Source of the DNA: Winogradskyella algicola
Lineage (GTDB): Bacteria; Bacteroidota; Bacteroidia; Flavobacteriales; Flavobacteriaceae
Direction: 5' to 3'
DNA length: 64,000 nucleotides
NCBI RefSeq assembly: GCF_005869935.1
Contig: NZ_SZQF01000006.1
Span: 1 to 64,000 of the forward strand
The notes under the pieces are model-generated. The model saw only the letters and a list, made by a program, of their open reading frames with translations. It was not told where the DNA came from and ran no database searches. Each line of letters begins with the position of its first letter. Positions within the stretch are counted from its first letter, which is position 1. Below are positions 7,253 to 16,830 of this stretch, piece after piece. The position numbers and the translations under genes are program-made.

Positions 7253-9757
7253 TTATGGCCGAGTAAGCGTCATTGTTCCAATACTTAAATTATTCCATAA
7301 CCCACCATCGGTTTCATGCGAATAATTACCCGAAAAACTATCAGTACTTTCTTCATACACTCCTTCAAAAATGAAGGTTCTATCATCAAAGAAATAACCA
7401 GAGGTGCTGTATGTCCTTATTTCCATTCTTAAATTTACGCCATCAAAATTAAAAGAACGCTCGAGAAAAACCTCTGAGTTTAAATATACGCCGTCGTTAT
7501 AAACAATTCCACAACTTATGCTTGTGTCCTCACAATAATTATAATTTAGGTCCTCGGAGAACTCTAATTCTAAACCTTCAAATGTAGTATGATTAAGGCA
7601 CCCTTGATCATTACTATTTCCTGCAGCATTACACTCACTCATATTTATATTTGAAATCCAAAATCCGGTTATATCAGGACCTATAACTTCTTCGATACCA
7701 CTACCTGTTACTTGAATTATATTATTTTCTGAATCCAAGTCATTATTTACAATAATTGAACCATTATAAGCTTGAATATTACTAGGACTAAAGGTAACAT
7801 CAATATTCTGAGAACTTTGCCCGTTAATTAAGCCTCCTGTCCAATTTGTAGTATAACCAATAGGCAAATCTATTGAAGAAACCATCATAGGTACAATAGT
7901 ATTATTTTGTATTGTTAACATTCTAATTTCTTCAGAACCGATTTCTATTTCACCAAAATTCATATCGCCAGATAAACTTATTGCATTTTGCACAATTCCG
8001 GTGCCAGTAACAGTAATTAAATTATTAATGTCATCAACATCATTATTCACTACAATATCACCATTATAATCTTGTAATTCAGTGGGTGAAAATGTTACTA
8101 CTACCTCTTGTGTAGATTCAGCTGCTATTTGCCCGTTATTCCAATTTACACTATACCCAGAAGGAACATCAATTGATGAAACATTTATTGGCGTAGCGTT
8201 TGCATTCTCTATTGTAAATGATATGTTCTCAGAACTTCCTAATTCAACTTCACCAAAACTTAAATCACCTATTAAACTTAATTCAACTTCTCCTGCATTT
8301 GATGTAAAAACTAAGGTTTCTCCTATTACATCACCTCCAGAATTTCTAATTTCAACATTTACTGATTGTTCAGTTGTGAATGTTCCCAATGTCCATATAA
8401 CTTCTGCAAAACCTTCATCGTCTGTTAAAACACTTGTATTATCTACTTCGCCGTCACCTGGTGTAACTTGAAAATATACAGGAACGTTTGAAATAGGATC
8501 ACCCATATTATCAGTTACTCTTACTTTTAAAGGCTCATCTAACTCATCTCCTTGAGTTCCCTCTTGCTGATTACCAGACACTATTTCTAATGTTTTAGGA
8601 GCTTCCCAAACGGTAACATTCGACGAAAATATACTTGTATTATAATCTACCAAGGTCTCACCCAAAACTTCTGCATCTGCACCAACAACTATATTTAAGC
8701 CTGCATCAACTTTAGCATTCCAATCAGGGTTATTACTATCAAAACTTACTCCCATGGTTAAGTCTTCAGTCATAATAGGTTTACAATAAGGTCCAATAAC
8801 ATTATAAAACTTAATATCTACTTTTGGTGTTATTGTAATATTCTGCATTATTTGAGCCACAGCAGGATTATCAACAGGTTTACCTATAGTATTTGAAGAA
8901 GTCTCGCCTATATAATTCCAAACACCATCATTATAAGTTGCACCTAAAGTTGTAGTATTAACAGAAGTAAAGCCGCCAGTAAAGCCAAATTGACCTTCTG
9001 TTTCTATTGATAATTCGGCAACGAGTTCCGTTGACACTGTTACAACTACAGGGACAAAACCAACAAATGTGGTAAAAGTTTTATCATATTCTGCTATTGT
9101 GGTTGAAGTGCTAAATTGATCTTCTGCATTGAGCCCAAAAAACAAATCACAGTCTATGGTTAAATTAGCGTTTTCGGCACTAAACTCAAATTGCTGTAAA
9201 GTAGAATTTTCAAAATCAAAGTCAAACTGAAAATTAGGATTAAATACAGCAGAACCATCAGTGATATTGAACACTACTGGTCCATCTTGGTAAATAATAG
9301 TATTAGAAAAATCATAAGAAAAACCTTCTCCATCTCTATTAGCGCTTTCATTTTGATCATCATTATTCGCATTTCTTCCGGCTGTTTCGGATAAATCTGC
9401 ATTAAAACTAAATTGAGCATTTTCAAAAACATCTTCTAAATTTGCTTGCTCTACTTGAAAATTCGCTTGATCACCTTCAATTGTTTTTGATATAACTTTG
9501 ACTAAAAATCCACCGTCTTCTTGCCCTATTAATACTGTGCCAATGTCAATATCATCTGTAGCACTAACTGGTTGTATGACCAAATTTCCACTTAATATTT
9601 CTTCAATATCATTTATGGTTTGATTATTTTCAGTAATTACAACGACATTATCTTTAATTTCAATTTCTAGTTGCTGAACTAATTCTGGTTCTAACGATTC
9701 GTTATTATTATCACATGAAAATGTAATAACAAGAAATATTAAAAGTATTTTTTTCAT
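7253..9757 (-). CDS. Large lipoprotein with Ig-like and choice-of-anchor D repeats
   Basis: The 834-aa product begins with a lipoprotein signal (VITFSC, Cys15). An acidic N-terminal domain of about 370 residues has no motif I recognise. At about 390-485 is a bacterial Ig-like domain (PVYFQVTPGDGEVDNTSVLT is typical of invasin/Big_1 repeats). Two near-identical repeats of about 95 residues follow, each starting LSLxGDLxFGEVELGS and ending VTGTGI, which I assign to the HYDIN/choice-of-anchor D type. A C-terminal beta domain of about 145 residues has four cysteines. It is probably surface-exposed and adhesive or structural. No catalytic residues are evident. It stands alone between two convergent or divergent units. 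Confidence 0.7.
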   Translation of the reverse strand: MKKILLIFLVITFSCDNNNESLEPELVQQLEIEIKDNVVVITENNQTINDIEEILSGNLVIQPVSATDDIDIGTVLIGQEDGGFLVKVISKTIEGDQANFQVEQANLEDVFENAQFSFNADLSETAGRNANNDDQNESANRDGEGFSYDFSNTIIYQDGPVVFNITDGSAVFNPNFQFDFDFENSTLQQFEFSAENANLTIDCDLFFGLNAEDQFSTSTTIAEYDKTFTTFVGFVPVVVTVSTELVAELSIETEGQFGFTGGFTSVNTTTLGATYNDGVWNYIGETSSNTIGKPVDNPAVAQIMQNITITPKVDIKFYNVIGPYCKPIMTEDLTMGVSFDSNNPDWNAKVDAGLNIVVGADAEVLGETLVDYNTSIFSSNVTVWEAPKTLEIVSGNQQEGTQGDELDEPLKVRVTDNMGDPISNVPVYFQVTPGDGEVDNTSVLTDDEGFAEVIWTLGTFTTEQSVNVEIRNSGGDVIGETLVFTSNAGEVELSLIGDLSFGEVELGSSENISFTIENANATPINVSSIDVPSGYSVNWNNGQIAAESTQEVVVTFSPTELQDYNGDIVVNNDVDDINNLITVTGTGIVQNAISLSGDMNFGEIEIGSEEIRMLTIQNNTIVPMMVSSIDLPIGYTTNWTGGLINGQSSQNIDVTFSPSNIQAYNGSIIVNNDLDSENNIIQVTGSGIEEVIGPDITGFWISNINMSECNAAGNSNDQGCLNHTTFEGLELEFSEDLNYNYCEDTSISCGIVYNDGVYLNSEVFLERSFNFDGVNLRMEIRTYSTSGYFFDDRTFIFEGVYEESTDSFSGNYSHETDGGLWNNLSIGTMTLTRP

Positions 9758-9929
9758 TGTATATCTTGTATTGGTTAATAGCTATTCAAAACTAAATACC
9801 TCAACCAACAAATAAAATACCCATTAAACGGTAATTTTAAAAAGAGGAAAATCAAAAAACATTATCATTTTATTTACACTTTTCAGTATTGCTTTTTTTA
9901 TTTTTAACAAAAATTAAAAACTCAAAACC

Positions 9930-10430
9930 ATGGCAAACGTAACACTAGGCGGCACACCTGTAGAAACTATAGGAAATTTACCAGAAGTTGGTAGCAAAGC
10001 TCCGGATTTTAAGCTTACAGATATAGAATTAAAAGATAAAAGCGCATCTGATTATAAAGGGAATAGGTTAGTATTGAATATCTTTCCAAGTGTAGATACT
10101 GGCACCTGCGCTCAATCAGTAAGAACCTTTAACGAAAAAGCAAGTCAGTTAGAAAACACTAAAGTACTTTGCATTTCTAAAGATTTACCATTTGCAATGG
10201 CACGTTTTTGTGGTGCTGAAGGCTTAGATAATGTTGTAAGCTTATCGGATTACAAAACAGGTCAGTTCGGAAAAGATTATGGTTTAGCATTCTCAAATGG
10301 AGCGTTTGAAACATTATTATCTAGATGTGTTGTTGTTATTGACACTGATGGTACTATATTACACACAGAACAAGTTTCTGAAATTGCAGACGAGCCAGAT
10401 TACGCTAATGCTTTAGCCAGCTTATCTTAG
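9930..10430 (+). CDS. tpx: Thiol peroxidase
   Basis: The 166-aa product is a Tpx-type atypical 2-Cys peroxiredoxin that reduces hydroperoxides using thioredoxin. The peroxidatic cysteine is Cys60 in PSVDTGTC and the resolving cysteine is Cys94 in ARFCGAEG, the standard Tpx spacing. Length is as usual for the family, and it is cytosolic or periplasmic with no signal peptide visible. Eight bases separate it from dgkA, so the two are probably co-transcribed. The start ATG gives the canonical N-terminus ANVTLGGTP. Confidence 0.95.
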   Translation: MANVTLGGTPVETIGNLPEVGSKAPDFKLTDIELKDKSASDYKGNRLVLNIFPSVDTGTCAQSVRTFNEKASQLENTKVLCISKDLPFAMARFCGAEGLDNVVSLSDYKTGQFGKDYGLAFSNGAFETLLSRCVVVIDTDGTILHTEQVSEIADEPDYANALASLS

Positions 10431-10438
10431 TTAATTAG

Positions 10439-10810
10439 ATGCAACAAAACAAAGAGTCATTTATAGTTAATAGACTAAAAAGTGTTGGCTTTGCTTTTAA
10501 AGGAATGCTTATTCTTATTAAAACCGAAGCCAGCATTAAAATTCAGGTCTTTATTGCTATTGTGGTTACTATCGCTGGCTTTTACTTTCATATTTCTACA
10601 ACAGAATGGATGATTCAAATAGCTATGATTGGCTTGGTAATGAGTGTAGAAGGTGTGAATACTGCTGTAGAATACATTGCAGATTTTATTCACCCGGATC
10701 ATCATCCTAAGATTGGGCTTATTAAAGACGTTTCGGCTGGTGCTGTTTTTATTGCCTCAATTGTTGCAGTAGTTATTGCTGGTATTATCTATCTACCGAA
10801 AATTTTTTAA
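10439..10810 (+). CDS. dgkA: Diacylglycerol kinase family membrane protein
   Basis: The 123-aa integral membrane protein has three predicted helices and the DgkA signature EGVNTAVEYIAD, with the conserved Glu and Asn of the active site. Family members phosphorylate diacylglycerol or undecaprenol in the inner membrane, recycling lipid carriers from envelope synthesis. In Gram-positive relatives the substrate is undecaprenol; which is used here is not decidable from sequence. It follows tpx closely and precedes a cell-wall peptidase and ftsK, a setting consistent with envelope maintenance. Confidence 0.9.
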   Translation: MQQNKESFIVNRLKSVGFAFKGMLILIKTEASIKIQVFIAIVVTIAGFYFHISTTEWMIQIAMIGLVMSVEGVNTAVEYIADFIHPDHHPKIGLIKDVSAGAVFIASIVAVVIAGIIYLPKIF

Positions 10811-10882
10811 TACCAAACTAAAGCTTTATTACGTTACATGATTGAATACTTTATAAGTCTTAGACCAATGTCATGCAATAAA

Positions 10883-11686
10883 ATGAAGCTATTTTTTATT
10901 TCACTTTTCTTTATTCTACTTCAAACTAGCTGTAATGACAAGCCCAAAGAAATATTATCAGTTGTTGATACAAATACTAAAACTGAAGCAAAAACTAAGA
11001 TTGAAAAAAAAAACATACCAAAAGACACTCTTAACATTACTTCTGATTTTGTTCTTGGTAAATTTGACTACAAATCAGACTCCACCTTTGTAAAAGTTGA
11101 AAGCAGATATTCAGTAAAAGAAATTTATCTTAACCACTTAGTGTATCAAGCTTTTTTAAAAATGGCTAAAGCTGCTAAAAGAGACAGTATTGATTTAAAG
11201 ATTTTATCTGGCACAAGAAACTTCTATGAACAAAAAGCGATTTGGAATAGAAAATGGAACAGATACAGCAACCTAAACCCAACTGAACGTTCAAAGAAAA
11301 TATTAGAGTACAGCTCTATGCCTAGTACCTCAAGACATCATTGGGGAACAGATATAGATTTGAATAGTTTAAATAATTCGTATTTTAACACCGGAAAAGG
11401 TTTAAGAACCTACACATGGTTAAAAGAGCATGCCAACAATTTTGGGTTTTATCAAGTTTATACCAATAAAAATAATGGAAGAACAGGATATAATGAAGAA
11501 AAATGGCATTGGTCTTTTGTACCTTTGGCAAGTAAATATTTAGACTTTTATAATTCTAATATAAAAACAGAAGATATTTCTGGGTTTGAGGGATCACAAC
11601 TTGCTAAAGATCTTCGTATTATCGAAGATTTTGTTAATGGGATTCCAAATGAGATAAAAAAATATAAAAAACAATATACGCCTTAA
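10883..11686 (+). CDS. M15 family D,D-carboxypeptidase-like lipoprotein
   Basis: The product is a VanY-type M15 peptidase acting on peptidoglycan stem peptides. The zinc site is visible as SRHHWGTDIDLN, giving a His and an Asp, and EEKWHWSF, giving the third histidine. I chose the ATG at 10883 because it puts the lipoprotein signal MKLFFISLFFILLQTSC directly at the N-terminus; an in-frame ATG at 10838 would add 15 residues ahead of the signal. The mature protein should sit in the periplasm on a membrane anchor. It lies between dgkA and ftsK, all in the same direction. Confidence 0.85.
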   Translation: MKLFFISLFFILLQTSCNDKPKEILSVVDTNTKTEAKTKIEKKNIPKDTLNITSDFVLGKFDYKSDSTFVKVESRYSVKEIYLNHLVYQAFLKMAKAAKRDSIDLKILSGTRNFYEQKAIWNRKWNRYSNLNPTERSKKILEYSSMPSTSRHHWGTDIDLNSLNNSYFNTGKGLRTYTWLKEHANNFGFYQVYTNKNNGRTGYNEEKWHWSFVPLASKYLDFYNSNIKTEDISGFEGSQLAKDLRIIEDFVNGIPNEIKKYKKQYTP

Positions 11687-11723
11687 AGGTATTGAGGTAG
11701 CTACCGATTCTATTCGGCATAAC

Positions 11724-14141
11724 ATGGCAAAAAAGACAACTAAAAAGAAAAATACAACCAAGGCAAAGGCAAAAAAGGCATTTAAAAAACCGTCTTTTAC
11801 ACTATCTAATCAGCAAAAATTAATCTTTGGAAGTTTACTGATTATTCTGGGTGTACTTTTATTTATTTCCTTTTTGTCTTTCATATTCACAGGAAAAGAA
11901 GATCAAAGTGCTTTAAGTAATTTCCCAGAACGTTCAGAGGCTTATAAAAATTGGGCAAGCCAATTAGGGGCTTGGGTTAGCGAATTATTTATAAGTAAAG
12001 GTTTTGGTATACCATCTTTTATTTTTTCTGGTTTAATTTTTCTTTCTGGAGTTTATATAACACTTAATCTCAATAAAGCAAAGCTGAGAAAGCATTGGAT
12101 TTGGGGAACATTAATCGTTATTTGGTTATCAATTTTCTTTGGTTTCTTTACTCATAAATTCGATATCCTTGGCGGTACTATTGGTTTTGAAATGAATCAT
12201 TTTTTTCAGGATTACATTGGTAAAATTGGAACTGCCTTATTACTTCTTTTTGGGCTTATCGCCTATTTGGCTTTAAGATTTAAAGTTACAGGAGATACAT
12301 TTGTTAAACTTTTTAGCAATGCAAAAAAGGATTTTCAGAATGACATGAACCCTAATGCCAAAGATGATTCACAAACAGCCATTGTAGATAATAGTCTTAC
12401 CGAAGAAGCTGAAGCTATTAAATCTGCTTTCGAGATTTCTCTTAATAAACCAGAACCTACAATTAGCAACCATTCTAAACCAAAAGAAAACAAAAAGCCA
12501 TTAAATATTGAAGTTGAGCCTAAACTTAAAGAGGATCCAGAATTAGAATCAGAGCTTAAGGTTGAAGTTGAAACAGTAGAAGAAGAGAAATCTGAAACTG
12601 ATAATCTGGCAGATAAACTTGTTGAAGATTTTGGACAATTTGACCCAACTTTAGAGTTAAGCAACTACCAGTTTCCGCATTTAGATTTATTAAAAAAATA
12701 CGATAACGAAGGGATTTCTATAGATCAGGAAGAACTTGAGGAAAACAAAAACCGAATTGTAGAAACACTAAGCAACTACAAAATTGGTATTACCAGTATA
12801 AAGGCAACTATTGGTCCTACAGTTACACTATACGAAATTGTACCTGATGCTGGTATTCGAATTTCAAAAATTAAAAACCTTGAAGATGATATTGCTTTAT
12901 CGCTTGCAGCTCTAGGTATTAGAATTATTGCTCCAATCCCTGGTAAAGGAACTATTGGTATAGAGGTGCCGAATAAGAAGTCCACCATAGTTTCTATGCG
13001 TTCTGTAATTGCTTCGCAAAAGTTTCAGCAGTCTAAAATGCAATTGCCTATTGCTTTTGGTAAAACCATTAGCAATGAAACCTTTGTGGTAGATTTAGCA
13101 AAAATGCCTCACTTACTTATGGCTGGTGCGACAGGTCAAGGTAAATCGGTTGGTCTAAATGCGGTTTTAACTTCATTATTATACAAAAAACATCCTGCTG
13201 AAGTAAAATTTGTATTAGTTGACCCAAAGAAAGTAGAGTTAACGCTTTTCAATAAAATAGAGCGCCATTACCTTGCTAAACTACCAGATAGTGAAGATGC
13301 TATTATCACAGATAATACTAAAGTGATTAACACGCTTAACTCACTTTGTATAGAAATGGACAACCGTTACGAAATGCTAAAAAATGCATTTTGTAGAAAC
13401 ATTGCTGAGTATAACGCTAAGTTTAAAGCCAGAAAATTAAATCCAAATGACGGTCACCAATTCTTGCCTTACATTGTGTTAGTGGTTGATGAGTTTGCAG
13501 ATTTAATTATGACAGCTGGTAAAGAAGTAGAAACACCAATTGCCAGATTGGCACAATTGGCGCGTGCTATAGGTATTCATCTTATTATTGCAACACAACG
13601 TCCTTCGGTAAATGTAATAACAGGTATTATTAAGGCTAACTTCCCAGCGCGTATAGCATTTAGAGTTACTAGTAAAATAGATTCGCGTACCATTTTAGAT
13701 GGTTCTGGCGCAGATCAGCTTATTGGTCGTGGAGATATGCTTTATACACAGGGTAACGATCTTATTCGTTTGCAATGTGCTTTTGTTGATACACCAGAAG
13801 TTGAAAAAATAACCGAATTTATTGGTTCACAAAAAGCCTATCCAGATGCACATTTGTTACCAGAATATGTTGGTGAAGAAGGTGGCACAAATCTTGATAT
13901 AGATATTTCAGACAGAGATAAATTGTTTAGAGAAGCTGCTGAAATTATTGTAACAGCACAGCAAGGATCAGCTTCACTATTACAACGAAAACTAAAATTA
14001 GGTTACAACAGAGCTGGTAGAATTATAGACCAGTTAGAAGCTGCAGGTATTGTAGGTCCTTTTGAAGGTAGTAAAGCAAGACAGGTTTTAGTACCAGATT
14101 TAATAGCTCTCGATCAATTATTAGAAAATGAACAACAATAA
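11724..14141 (+). CDS. ftsK: DNA translocase FtsK
   Basis: The 805-aa product is the septal DNA pump that clears chromosome dimers during division. The N-terminus is very lysine-rich, followed by about four membrane helices within residues 30-190, then an acidic low-complexity linker (about 230-300). The motor follows, with Walker A GATGQGKS at 468-475 and Walker B LVVDEFADL around Asp589. The C-terminus has the winged-helix gamma domain (YNRAGRIIDQLEAAGIVGP) that reads KOPS-like polar sequences. All parts are present and length is normal for Bacteroidota. The LolA-like gene follows after 14 bases. Confidence 0.97.
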   Translation: MAKKTTKKKNTTKAKAKKAFKKPSFTLSNQQKLIFGSLLIILGVLLFISFLSFIFTGKEDQSALSNFPERSEAYKNWASQLGAWVSELFISKGFGIPSFIFSGLIFLSGVYITLNLNKAKLRKHWIWGTLIVIWLSIFFGFFTHKFDILGGTIGFEMNHFFQDYIGKIGTALLLLFGLIAYLALRFKVTGDTFVKLFSNAKKDFQNDMNPNAKDDSQTAIVDNSLTEEAEAIKSAFEISLNKPEPTISNHSKPKENKKPLNIEVEPKLKEDPELESELKVEVETVEEEKSETDNLADKLVEDFGQFDPTLELSNYQFPHLDLLKKYDNEGISIDQEELEENKNRIVETLSNYKIGITSIKATIGPTVTLYEIVPDAGIRISKIKNLEDDIALSLAALGIRIIAPIPGKGTIGIEVPNKKSTIVSMRSVIASQKFQQSKMQLPIAFGKTISNETFVVDLAKMPHLLMAGATGQGKSVGLNAVLTSLLYKKHPAEVKFVLVDPKKVELTLFNKIERHYLAKLPDSEDAIITDNTKVINTLNSLCIEMDNRYEMLKNAFCRNIAEYNAKFKARKLNPNDGHQFLPYIVLVVDEFADLIMTAGKEVETPIARLAQLARAIGIHLIIATQRPSVNVITGIIKANFPARIAFRVTSKIDSRTILDGSGADQLIGRGDMLYTQGNDLIRLQCAFVDTPEVEKITEFIGSQKAYPDAHLLPEYVGEEGGTNLDIDISDRDKLFREAAEIIVTAQQGSASLLQRKLKLGYNRAGRIIDQLEAAGIVGPFEGSKARQVLVPDLIALDQLLENEQQ

Positions 14142-14155
14142 CATACTTACATAAA

Positions 14156-14800
14156 ATGAGACAATTATTAATTTTAGCATTTATTACTTTAGGTTTTACA
14201 GGTTTTGCACAAAATGATGCAAAAGCAGAAACACTATTAACAGAAGTAAGTAATAAAATAAAAGGCTATAAAAACATATCTATTGACTTTAAATACGAAC
14301 TGAACAACGTTAATGAGGAGAACATGAGCCAAGAAACCCGTGGAGATGTTGTTATTGAAGGCGAAAAATATAAACTTAATATATTAGGAGTAACAAGAAT
14401 ATTTGATGGCAAAACACTTTACACCATAAGCCCTGAAGATGAAGAAGTTACAATCTCTTCAGATAACACTGACGAAGAAGGCACTATTACTCCAAGTAAG
14501 ATGTTATCGTTTTACGAAGATGGCTATTCATACAAAATGGATATTATCCAGAATGTACAAGGAAGAAAAATTCAGTATGTAAAATTGAGTCCTATGGATA
14601 CAAATTCTGAAATAAAGCATGTCTTATTGGGCATTGATGCTACTACAAAGCATATATACAATCTTATTGAAGTTGGTAAAAACGGAACAAAAACAACATT
14701 AACTGTTAATTCTTTTCAAACCGACCAACCTATCTCAGAAACCTTGTTTACTTTTGACGAAAGTAAATACGCAGATTACTTTATCAATAGAATAGACTAA
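14156..14800 (+). CDS. LolA-like outer membrane lipoprotein carrier
   Basis: The 214-aa protein has a signal peptide (about residues 1-19, ending GFAQ) and the LolA fold pattern: an N-terminal helix followed by repeated strands, with GDVVIEGEKYKLNILGVTRIFDGKTLYTISPEDEEV-type segments spread over residues 60-105. Such proteins ferry lipoproteins through the periplasm to the outer membrane. It lies between ftsK and an LptF/G-type permease with short gaps, which fits an envelope-assembly operon. LolA relatives in Bacteroidota can carry other lipids, so cargo is inferred. Confidence 0.8.
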   Translation: MRQLLILAFITLGFTGFAQNDAKAETLLTEVSNKIKGYKNISIDFKYELNNVNEENMSQETRGDVVIEGEKYKLNILGVTRIFDGKTLYTISPEDEEVTISSDNTDEEGTITPSKMLSFYEDGYSYKMDIIQNVQGRKIQYVKLSPMDTNSEIKHVLLGIDATTKHIYNLIEVGKNGTKTTLTVNSFQTDQPISETLFTFDESKYADYFINRID

Positions 14801-14819
14801 GGTTTTTAATACTTAATGT

Positions 14820-16799
14820 GTGAAAATATTAGATAGGTACATACTTATCACATTTTTAAGGACGTTTTTTAGCGTCTTTATTATATTCATGTTCATCTTT
14901 GTACTTCAAGGTGTATGGCTTTATATATCAGAACTTGCAGGTAAAGATTTGGATGTTTCGGTAACAGTAAAGTTTATTCTTTATTATATGCCAAAACTTA
15001 TTCCTTTGGTTGTGCCTCTAACCATATTATTATCATCAATAATGGTTTTTGGAAACTTTGCCGAGAACTATGAGTTTGCTGCCATGAAATCTACAGGTAT
15101 CTCATTACAGAGAGCAATGCGCAGTCTGAGTGTGTTTATTGTTGGACTTGGTATTGCTTGTTTCTTTTTCGCAAATAATGTTATTCCTTGGGGAGAGTAT
15201 AACTTTTACAATCTAAGACGAAATATCGCTAAAGTGAAGCCTGCACTAGCCATAGCTGAAGGCCAGTTTAATGAGATAGGAAATATAAACATCAAGGTTG
15301 ATAAAAAAACTGGTGAGAGAGGTCAATATTTAGAAAATGTAATTATACATGACAAGAGTTCTGTAAGACGTGGAAACTACAAAGTCATAATATCTGAAAA
15401 AGGTGAGTTAAAAAGTAGCGAAGACTCTAATATATTACAGTTAGAACTTATTAATGGTAACTATTATGAAGAAATAATAGATAAAGATAACCGTAGGAAC
15501 ATGAATAGACCTCATGCCAAAAGTTACTTTGATAGTTATACAATTAATATAGATTTAGAAATTCTAAATGATGAAGACCTTGATGAAAAAAATTACAAAG
15601 GAAAACACTCAATGCTAAATATTGAGCAGCTTAATTACACTATAGATAGCTTAAAAGGTCAACGAAAAGAGGATTACAAGTCTTTATCAAATACATTGTA
15701 TAACAGAACTACTTATGCAGCTTTAAATCTGAATATTGATACCAAAAAGGATTCATTATTTAATGGTAATATCTTAGATTTATTTCCCACGAGTAAGAAA
15801 GGACAGATTATTAATCTTGCTTTAAATTCTGCTAACAGTACAAATCAAATAATTGACTCTAACAAAAAAAACTTTGAAACTAAAGCTATTTGGTTAAATA
15901 AACACATTATAGCTTTTCATGATAAATTTGTACTTGCAATTGCATGTATAATTTTATTTTTTGTGGGTGCACCTCTTGGTGCTTTAATCCGAAAAGGTGG
16001 TTTAGGTTTGCCTATTGTAATTGCAGTTGTACTATTCTTAACCTATCATTTCTTTGGTATATTCGCAAAAAATAGTGCAGAAAAAGGAAGTTTTAGTCCT
16101 ATAATTGGTTCGTGGTTATCAACCGCTGTTATGCTTCCATTGAGTATTTATTTAACAACAAGAGCAACTAATGACAAAGGAGTTTTTCAGTTTGATGCAA
16201 TACTAGTTCCTCTAAAAAGATTATTTACACCTAAAAATAAATTGCAGCTTTCGGAGAGCGAAACTAAATCTTATAACTATTACAAGAAGTATACAGTAGA
16301 AGAATTAGTAGGAGTGATAAAAGAACAAGGAGAATTTGATCTAGACAAAAAACCTAAAGAAATAGCATTGCACAACCTCTTAAATAGAAATATTCCTTTA
16401 GAAAATTTACAAAAAGAAGGTTTAGAAGTGGATGATAAACTTATAAAAGGTAAGTCGTTATTAAAAGACTATAAAGATTACTCTAAAACAAGCCTTGTTA
16501 GTTTTCTCATTGGAGGTGCTTTGCTCGGACTGCACTTTATTTGTAAAAACAACAAGTTACCAGAGGTGGCTGATGCAGCATTAAGCTTAAGTATAATTGC
16601 CTTCATATTCTTTGCCATTTATGTTATCGTAGATGCTTATGTATACTCTAAATTCTACACGACCATTGGTCAGAAAGATAAAAGAATTAATCCTGTGGTT
16701 TTAATTCTATCGCTTCCACTCTATCCTTTAAAATATATTATTCTCAGAAATAAGATTACTTACGACTTCTATCAAAGTTGTATTCATAACATTAAATAA
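14820..16799 (+). CDS. LptF/LptG family permease with long C-terminal extension
   Basis: The first about 450 residues match the LptF/LptG (YjgP/YjgQ) permeases of the LPS exporter: helices near 10-30, 50-80 and 100-120, a periplasmic beta domain, then further helices near 375-445. The protein runs to 659 residues, well beyond the usual 360-480. The extra C-terminal part has a charged helical linker (about 480-555) and two or three more membrane helices, with no motif I know. The start must be the GTG at 14820: the in-frame codon two triplets upstream is a stop. It is co-directional with the LolA-like gene 19 bases upstream. Confidence 0.85.
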   Translation: MKILDRYILITFLRTFFSVFIIFMFIFVLQGVWLYISELAGKDLDVSVTVKFILYYMPKLIPLVVPLTILLSSIMVFGNFAENYEFAAMKSTGISLQRAMRSLSVFIVGLGIACFFFANNVIPWGEYNFYNLRRNIAKVKPALAIAEGQFNEIGNINIKVDKKTGERGQYLENVIIHDKSSVRRGNYKVIISEKGELKSSEDSNILQLELINGNYYEEIIDKDNRRNMNRPHAKSYFDSYTINIDLEILNDEDLDEKNYKGKHSMLNIEQLNYTIDSLKGQRKEDYKSLSNTLYNRTTYAALNLNIDTKKDSLFNGNILDLFPTSKKGQIINLALNSANSTNQIIDSNKKNFETKAIWLNKHIIAFHDKFVLAIACIILFFVGAPLGALIRKGGLGLPIVIAVVLFLTYHFFGIFAKNSAEKGSFSPIIGSWLSTAVMLPLSIYLTTRATNDKGVFQFDAILVPLKRLFTPKNKLQLSESETKSYNYYKKYTVEELVGVIKEQGEFDLDKKPKEIALHNLLNRNIPLENLQKEGLEVDDKLIKGKSLLKDYKDYSKTSLVSFLIGGALLGLHFICKNNKLPEVADAALSLSIIAFIFFAIYVIVDAYVYSKFYTTIGQKDKRINPVVLILSLPLYPLKYIILRNKITYDFYQSCIHNIK

Positions 16800-16810
16800 C
16801 CGTATCTTTG
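16778..16810 (+). promoter_or_regulatory. Promoter of ribB(A)
   Basis: TTG at 16778-16780 and TATCTTTG at 16803-16810 are separated by 22 bases, close to the Bacteroidota -33/-7 arrangement. The promoter overlaps the 3' end of the permease gene, and the riboflavin gene starts 20 bases downstream. Confidence 0.6.
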
Positions 16811-16830
16811 CATAACTAAATTCTTAGGTT

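Noticed and set aside
8082..8471. 129-codon plus-strand frame
   Set aside because: It is a shadow of the repeat-bearing lipoprotein on the other strand, rich in Ser/Thr/Pro as expected from reversed acidic coding sequence.
12335..12664. 109-codon minus-strand frame inside ftsK
   Set aside because: It mirrors the acidic linker of FtsK and is Ser/Leu-rich, a typical shadow.
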